From Asticcacaulis benevestitus DSM 16100 = ATCC BAA-896 (GTDB taxonomy: Bacteria > Pseudomonadota > Alphaproteobacteria > Caulobacterales > Caulobacteraceae), in assembly GCF_000376105.1 (NCBI RefSeq), contig NZ_AQWM01000022.1:1-63247 (forward strand): a stretch of DNA of 63,247 nucleotides, in the 5' to 3' direction. The notes beneath the pieces were generated by a model, which saw nothing but the letters and a program-made list of their open reading frames with translations, ran no database searches and was not told where the DNA came from. Positions 59,679 to 63,247 of the stretch are shown here, piece by piece (within the stretch, counting starts at the first letter, position 1; each line of letters opens with the position of its first letter). The position numbers and the translations under genes were made by a program.

Positions 59679-60419
59679 ATGAACAAACGTATAGAAACAC
59701 TCAAAACCTTGCCGCTCTTCAGCGATCTGTCTGACGACGATGTTCTACGTTTGTCTGCACACACCCACATGCGAAATGTGCGACGCGGCGAATTCCTGTT
59801 TATGCATGGCGACGACATTAAGAACTTCAAAATCCTGCTACGCGGAACGATTCAGATTTTTCGGGAGACCCCCGACGGTCATGAAGTCACCAGCGATATT
59901 CTTATTTCCGGCGACTGTATAAATGCAGAAGAGGTCATAGCCCGGCAGGTGACCCACATAACCAATGCACGCGTCGTCGACGACGCCCAGGTACTTGAAG
60001 TGCCGATTGCATGGATGCGTGAGCATCTGAAAAATTTCAACACATTGGCGCCGCGTTTGCTTCAGGGCCTGGCCGAACGCCTTCACGACGCGCAAATGGA
60101 AGCCGAACACCGCTCGACCATGTCGGCAACGCAGATGGTAGCCTGTTATCTGCAAGGGCTATGCGTTCTTTATAACTTCGATCCTGCCGGCTTTGACCTG
60201 CCCTATTCCAAAACCCTGATTGCCTCGCGTCTGCGGATGGAACTGGCGACCTTTTCGCGAACGCTGCGTAAACTCAAGGAGGTCGGCATCGATATCCAGG
60301 GCAATCGGGTATCTTTCACCAATCTCAACAAGGCAGGCCACTTCGTTTGTGACAACTGCTCCATAGAGGGGGATTGCCCGACTCACCAGATCTTGATGAG
60401 CCCAGGTCCGCCCCCTTAA
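59679..60419 (+). CDS. Crp/Fnr-family regulator with C-terminal cysteine cluster
   Basis: A 246-residue regulator: cyclic-nucleotide-like domain (about 10-125; RRGEFLFMHGDDIKNFKILLRGTIQIF) and winged helix (about 145-222; YSKTLIASRLRMELATFSRTLRKL, like the Fnr recognition helix). Unlike classical Fnr it lacks the N-terminal Cys set; instead the C-terminus has FVCDNCSIEGDCPTHQ, a CxxCx5C cluster that could bind an Fe-S centre or zinc. An FNR-type box upstream of the nearby cytochrome c gene suggests that it controls this redox group. Confidence 0.9.
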   Translation: MNKRIETLKTLPLFSDLSDDDVLRLSAHTHMRNVRRGEFLFMHGDDIKNFKILLRGTIQIFRETPDGHEVTSDILISGDCINAEEVIARQVTHITNARVVDDAQVLEVPIAWMREHLKNFNTLAPRLLQGLAERLHDAQMEAEHRSTMSATQMVACYLQGLCVLYNFDPAGFDLPYSKTLIASRLRMELATFSRTLRKLKEVGIDIQGNRVSFTNLNKAGHFVCDNCSIEGDCPTHQILMSPGPPP

Positions 60420-60426
60420 GCCTTCG

Positions 60427-61026
60427 TCACAGAAGCCAGTTGAGAATGTCCGGTGGCCGGCGCTTTGTAGGGTCTATGCCCGGCGTCGGCTTGCCCAGAG
60501 CAATGATGGCGACGGGGACCATACTGTCAGGCAGACCAATGAGCGTGCGTCCGCGTGGGTCGTTCAGACCCGCGACGGCCTCCCCGATCAGGCAACTGCC
60601 GAGTCCCATGCCCGCCGCCGCCAGCATGATGTTTTCGGCCGCCATCCAGGCTTCCGGAACAGCCAGAGGCGTTTGTTGCCGGATGCAGACCACGATCAGC
60701 GTCCCGGCATTGTGAAACAGTGTAAAGCCGCTGTCCGAGGTGAGGTTAGTCAACTCACTTTCAACCGCATTGTAGAGCCGACCAATATGACCGGACAGCG
60801 CGCGCAGGCGTTCCCGGCCCTGGACAACCAGAAACGCAGGTGCCGGCAGGGAGGCTGTCGCCGGCGCCTGGGCGGCCGCATACAGCAAGGCGTGCACGGT
60901 GTGTTCGGTGACATCGTCGCCGGTAAACACCTGCACAGCATGACGACCATAGATCGCGTCCATGATCGTCATCGTGCGGCGCGGCGGTGCGTCATCCCCC
61001 GGCAACGGTTCGTGGATACGCGACAT
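60427..61026 (-). CDS. Nitroreductase-family protein
   Basis: A 199-residue FMN-dependent oxidoreductase from the ATG at 61026. It has MDAIYGRHAVQVFTGDDV, AAAQAPATASLPAPAFLVV, AWMAAENIMLAAAGMGLGSCLIG and the end ALGKPTPGIDPTKRR, typical of the NfsB/TM1586-like fold. It lacks membrane segments. It converges with the Crp/Fnr gene (7 bp between stops). The substrate is unknown; quinones or nitro compounds are typical. Confidence 0.88.
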   Translation of the reverse strand: MSRIHEPLPGDDAPPRRTMTIMDAIYGRHAVQVFTGDDVTEHTVHALLYAAAQAPATASLPAPAFLVVQGRERLRALSGHIGRLYNAVESELTNLTSDSGFTLFHNAGTLIVVCIRQQTPLAVPEAWMAAENIMLAAAGMGLGSCLIGEAVAGLNDPRGRTLIGLPDSMVPVAIIALGKPTPGIDPTKRRPPDILNWLL

Positions 61027-61103
61027 GGACAAGGCCTCTTGGTAAGCGAACAAAAGGCAGCCTTGGCCAGGGCAGCACAAAAGGCAAACCCAGCTAAGAA
61101 CCG

Positions 61104-61511
61104 CTATTTTCTGGGTGTCAGTGTTTTAAGATAAGCGGTTATGGCCGCCCGGGCGTTTGGCGTTTCAAAGTGCATCGGCATGCCGGTTCCCGGATACATG
61201 GCTTCAGGACCGGACAGGAACTTTTTCAATCGCGTGACCGTCCAGGTGTCACCGCGCGCGGCAGCGGCCGTGAGCGCCGGCGAATAGGCATAGCCCTCAA
61301 TGGAGCCCACGCGGCGGCCGACAACGCCAAAAAGCGCCGGACCATTATCATTGATCATGTACTGGCTATTGTCGTGACACAGAGCGCACTTCTGGGAGAA
61401 TATCTGCGCACCCTGTTCTGGAAGAGGCTGCGCCTGCGCACCGAAGACATGGGTCATCAGCGCCGCTACAAGGCACCCGGTAATGACGTGCGCTTTCAAT
61501 CTGACCACCAT
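61104..61511 (-). CDS. Class I cytochrome c
   Basis: A 136-residue periplasmic c-type cytochrome from the ATG at 61511 (AGGAAG upstream); a longer start at 61577 would cross the FNR box promoter. The signal peptide ends VFGAQA. The heme site is CALCH and the Met ligand is in PGTGMPMHF. The layout (GAQIFSQKCALCH, GPALFGVVGRRVGSIEGYAYSPAL) is that of the cytochrome c2/c552 type with mitochondrial-like sequence. It probably carries electrons to a terminal oxidase or reductase under low oxygen. Confidence 0.93.
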   Translation of the reverse strand: MVVRLKAHVITGCLVAALMTHVFGAQAQPLPEQGAQIFSQKCALCHDNSQYMINDNGPALFGVVGRRVGSIEGYAYSPALTAAAARGDTWTVTRLKKFLSGPEAMYPGTGMPMHFETPNARAAITAYLKTLTPRK

Positions 61512-61567
61512 GCGAACGCTTCCTGTGCAAAGGTTCTCAAGAGTGGCACGGGATTTTGTTGAAGGAT

Positions 61568-61581
61568 TTGATCGCAATCAA
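61568..61581. promoter_or_regulatory. Perfect FNR/FixK box TTGATCGCAATCAA
   Basis: A canonical TTGAT-N4-ATCAA site 57 bases upstream of the cytochrome c start on the minus strand, a distance that fits activation from about -41. The likely binder is the Crp/Fnr protein encoded at 59679-60419 or another FixK-like regulator. Confidence 0.8.
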
Positions 61582-61636
61582 AACATGATCAATCTTTCAC
61601 CAGATCCTGGTCCTTTTTAATGTGTTTCGTCAGTTT

Positions 61637-62187
61637 TTATGAATTTGCGCTGACGACGATCCTGTCACAGTCTGGCACCCTCACCGTTTCCAAATACGGC
61701 GCCTGCCCATCCTTGCCATGTGACTCTTTGGTTTGCACAGAACGCCTGATATCAGACAGCACCGAAGGTTGATCCAGGGCAACAAGGGCATTTGCCAGGG
61801 CTATCAGGCGGTGAGGCTCGAAGCGACCAGTGGATTTCTGTGTCAGGAAGCGATAGCGGCGAAACAGGCTTTCATTGGCCTCTGACTTCACAAACCCCGC
61901 CATGGTCCAAACCGGAAAGTTACGGGCCTGGATGGGGGCATCCTGGAGGATGCGTATCGCCGCGTGTCGAGGGTCACCGGTTATCTTTTCAAAACAGGCG
62001 CGTACCCTTTCAGGCTCACCCTCTATGATCTAACGAAAATTTCCCGGTCAAACAGAAGGCAGCCGGTGAGCTGATTGTGATAGTTGTTGGCCCGGGATAC
62101 CGTCAGGATGTTGCGCATTTCGCTAAGCATGCCTCGGTTGCCAGCAACAAAACGGCTAACATAGATAAGTTGAATGAGGCGGGTCAC
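61637..62187 (-). pseudogene. BLUF-domain photoreceptor gene broken by one base
   Basis: It starts at GTG (62187) after AAGGAAGG and reads VTRLIQLIYVSRFVAGNRGM, ANNYHNQLTGCLLFDREIFV, the front half of a BLUF domain with the flavin-contacting Tyr, Asn and N-x-L-T-G-xLL motif. A stop follows at about 62023. In the next frame it goes on with IEGEPERVRACFEKI, GDPRHAAIRILQDAP and a C-terminal tail to 61637. Restoring one base near 62030 (CAG ATC ATA GAG) gives the expected FVQIIEG. The total of 551 bases fits a single deletion from 552. Confidence 0.85.
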
Positions 62188-62454
62188 GTTACGGCCTTCC
62201 TTACGATAACCTTTCACCTGAGGCCGACTGTCGCTGTGGCCGGGCTGAAACGATCTGGATGCCCGCGTCAGTCTCACATTGAGCCGACAAGCCGATTGTA
62301 AAAGGTTTCTAATACAAGGGATGAAAGGTGCGTGAAATTACTTTCCACCTTGTTAACGGAGAAATTTAATCGTTATTATTCAATTGCTTGATTAAAGTTG
62401 GCGGGGCGTTTGATATTTATCAAATAAAGACAAGTGCGGGTGCCAACCTTCAAG
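62188..62454. other. Gap with FNR-type box between hemerythrin-like and BLUF genes
   Basis: No gene is seen; the stretch is AT-rich in its second half and holds the palindrome at 62410-62423. Confidence 0.5.
62410..62423. promoter_or_regulatory. Perfect FNR-type box TTGATATTTATCAA
   Basis: Canonical TTGAT-N4-ATCAA, extended by one more pair to TTTGATATTTATCAAA. It lies 223 bases upstream of the BLUF start (minus strand) and just beyond the end of the hemerythrin-like gene. With the site at 61568 it makes two perfect boxes within 850 bases. Confidence 0.7.
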
Positions 62455-62979
62455 TCAGTTCAAATGTCCACCGCTCGACGACAGGGACCAGCCGCGTCCC
62501 AGCGCCAGTCTGCCTGACAGCAGGCCAAGCGCGCTTGTCGGGGTGCGAAGTCGCAAGAGGGGCAGACCAATCGCTGAGAATAAAGCCAGGTGCTGTCGCT
62601 CGCAGGCGGCAAGGTGCAAAATATCGTCCCGCCGCGCCATCGGCACTATTGCCTTGTGCGCTATGAAGGCTAGCAGATGCGCAACCTGCGTTTCGGCGAG
62701 GCTATAGTTTTTTTCCAGGCGCTCCACGAAGGCCGAGACGTCATCATCTGACTCCATTCGTGCCAACAGAAACGGCATAAGTTCGTCACGCTCCTGGGCT
62801 ATGCGCAGCCTTATGTCGCTTTTCAGCCAGGACGCGATTGTCGCGACACGCAGATTTTCTTCGAAAACACTCGCCTGCAAACGGACACAAGCCCACTTCA
62901 TGCGATCATATTCGGAAGCCAGCCAGTCAAAAGGCGAGGCACACAACAAGGCCAGGTCTCCGGCTGGCGGTTGGGCCAT
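62455..62979 (-). CDS. Hemerythrin-like four-helix protein lacking ligand histidines
   Basis: A 174-residue protein. The pattern WLASEYDRMKWACVRLQA, WLKSDIRLRIAQERDELMPF, LLARMESDDDVSAFVERLEK and HLAACERQHLALFSAIGLPL follows alphaproteobacterial hemerythrin (HHE) proteins helix by helix, but the expected ligands (DH in helix 1, HHxxE in helix 2, EH in helix 3) are replaced by EY, RIAQE and NY. Oxygen binding by a normal di-iron site is therefore unlikely. The start is 5-10 bases from the IS3 end, so its promoter may have been lost. Confidence 0.65.
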   Translation of the reverse strand: MAQPPAGDLALLCASPFDWLASEYDRMKWACVRLQASVFEENLRVATIASWLKSDIRLRIAQERDELMPFLLARMESDDDVSAFVERLEKNYSLAETQVAHLLAFIAHKAIVPMARRDDILHLAACERQHLALFSAIGLPLLRLRTPTSALGLLSGRLALGRGWSLSSSGGHLN

Positions 62980-62981
62980 AT

Positions 62982-63247
62982 TAGGTGGACCCCGTCAGTT
63001 GGACAGAAAGTGGGCTGACTTAAGATAGAGAGTCTTGCCGGTTAATTGTCGCTGGCGATTTTGCCAGAATGTCGGTGTTTCAGGCTACCATCTTTCCTTG
63101 ATCGATTGAATCCCTTTCTTGCTGTTGAGGCTGTGGGGATGTGTGTAACGCGCTTGCGTTATGCACATATCCACAGGCGCGGCCCGCTTCAAAAATTTGC
63201 CTCGGGGTCTTGTAGTCGAGAGCCTGGTGCTTTCTCTGGTCGTTATA
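62982..63247 (-). mobile_element. IS3-type insertion sequence, one end (runs off the window)
   Basis: The element end appears near 62982-63010, where GGTGGACCCCGTCAGTTGG resembles the terminal repeats of IS3 relatives. The transposase tail is listed separately. The element lies directly in front of the hemerythrin-like gene and may separate it from its promoter. Confidence 0.65.
63080..63247 (-). CDS. IS3-family transposase OrfB, C-terminal end (partial)
   Basis: The minus-strand frame enters at the window edge with YNDQRKHQALDYKTPRQIFE, the signature end of IS3-type DDE integrases (usually YNxxRPHxALxYxTPxE), and runs to a stop at 63080 with a tail of about 30 extra residues rich in Gln. 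The catalytic part is outside the window. Confidence 0.85.
   Translation of the reverse strand, partial: YNDQRKHQALDYKTPRQIFEAGRACGYVHNASALHTSPQPQQQERDSIDQGKMVA

Noticed and set aside
1-63247. CRISPR array, prophage or secondary-metabolite cluster
   Set aside because: No regular repeat-spacer pattern, phage structural genes or NRPS/PKS genes were seen anywhere in the window.

Overview
The window looks like chromosomal DNA of an alphaproteobacterium, most likely Caulobacteraceae, with Asticcacaulis as best guess. This rests on the coding style, a TonB-dependent receptor next to a cupin-like protein, secreted plant-polysaccharide glycosidases, a XylR-like operator half way along the xylan cluster and an Lhp-type hydroxyproline cluster. 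It is an inference from protein recall, not a search. A partial IS256-type transposase sits at the left edge and a partial IS3-type transposase at the right edge.

Layout. 0.3-5.7 kb: two exported Sel1-repeat paralogues, a DUF6880-like protein and a small exported protein. 6-9.5 kb: a heterodimeric ABC exporter with one degenerate ATP site. 9.7-16.5 kb: two exported proteins of unknown function, then a NarL-type two-component system whose kinase has a PDZ-like extracytoplasmic segment, then a CAP-domain protein, a third Sel1 protein and a small exported protein. Matching inverted repeats lie on both sides of the two-component genes. 17-27 kb: a glucuronoarabinoxylan module made of an IclR regulator, mannonate dehydratase, GH67 alpha-glucuronidase, GH3 xylosidase with a PA14-like insert and GH51 arabinofuranosidase. 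27-35.5 kb: an accessory scar zone with remnants of IS30, IS21 and IS1595, a truncated ArsR gene, an orphan VapB, a ParDE-type pair, a Fic protein with an AbiEi-like front half preceded by 24-bp tandem repeats, and a metallophosphatase.

35.8-56.6 kb is the most interesting part. It holds an unclassified six-hairpin glycosidase, a TonB receptor, a cupin-like protein, GH127 and GH43 arabinofuranosidases, two secreted metallopeptidases, fructose-1,6-bisphosphatase, an M24 Xaa-Pro-type peptidase, and a D-amino-acid dehydrogenase, deaminase and epimerase that fit the trans-4-hydroxy-L-proline pathway, followed by a GntR/FCD regulator. The palindrome TATACNGTATA occurs in four promoter regions of this block. 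GH127 enzymes are known to remove beta-L-arabinofuranose from hydroxyproline, so I read the block as a co-regulated locus for plant hydroxyproline-rich glycoproteins (extensin-like): uptake, sugar removal, peptide cleavage and hydroxyproline breakdown to alpha-ketoglutarate semialdehyde. The dehydrogenase for the last step is not in the window.

56.6-63 kb: an operon of two transglutaminase-like proteins and an N-formylglutamate amidohydrolase, a small membrane protein, then a redox/light group: a Crp/Fnr regulator with a C-terminal cysteine cluster, a nitroreductase, a cytochrome c with a perfect FNR box upstream, a BLUF gene broken by one base, and a hemerythrin-like protein that seems to have lost its iron ligands.
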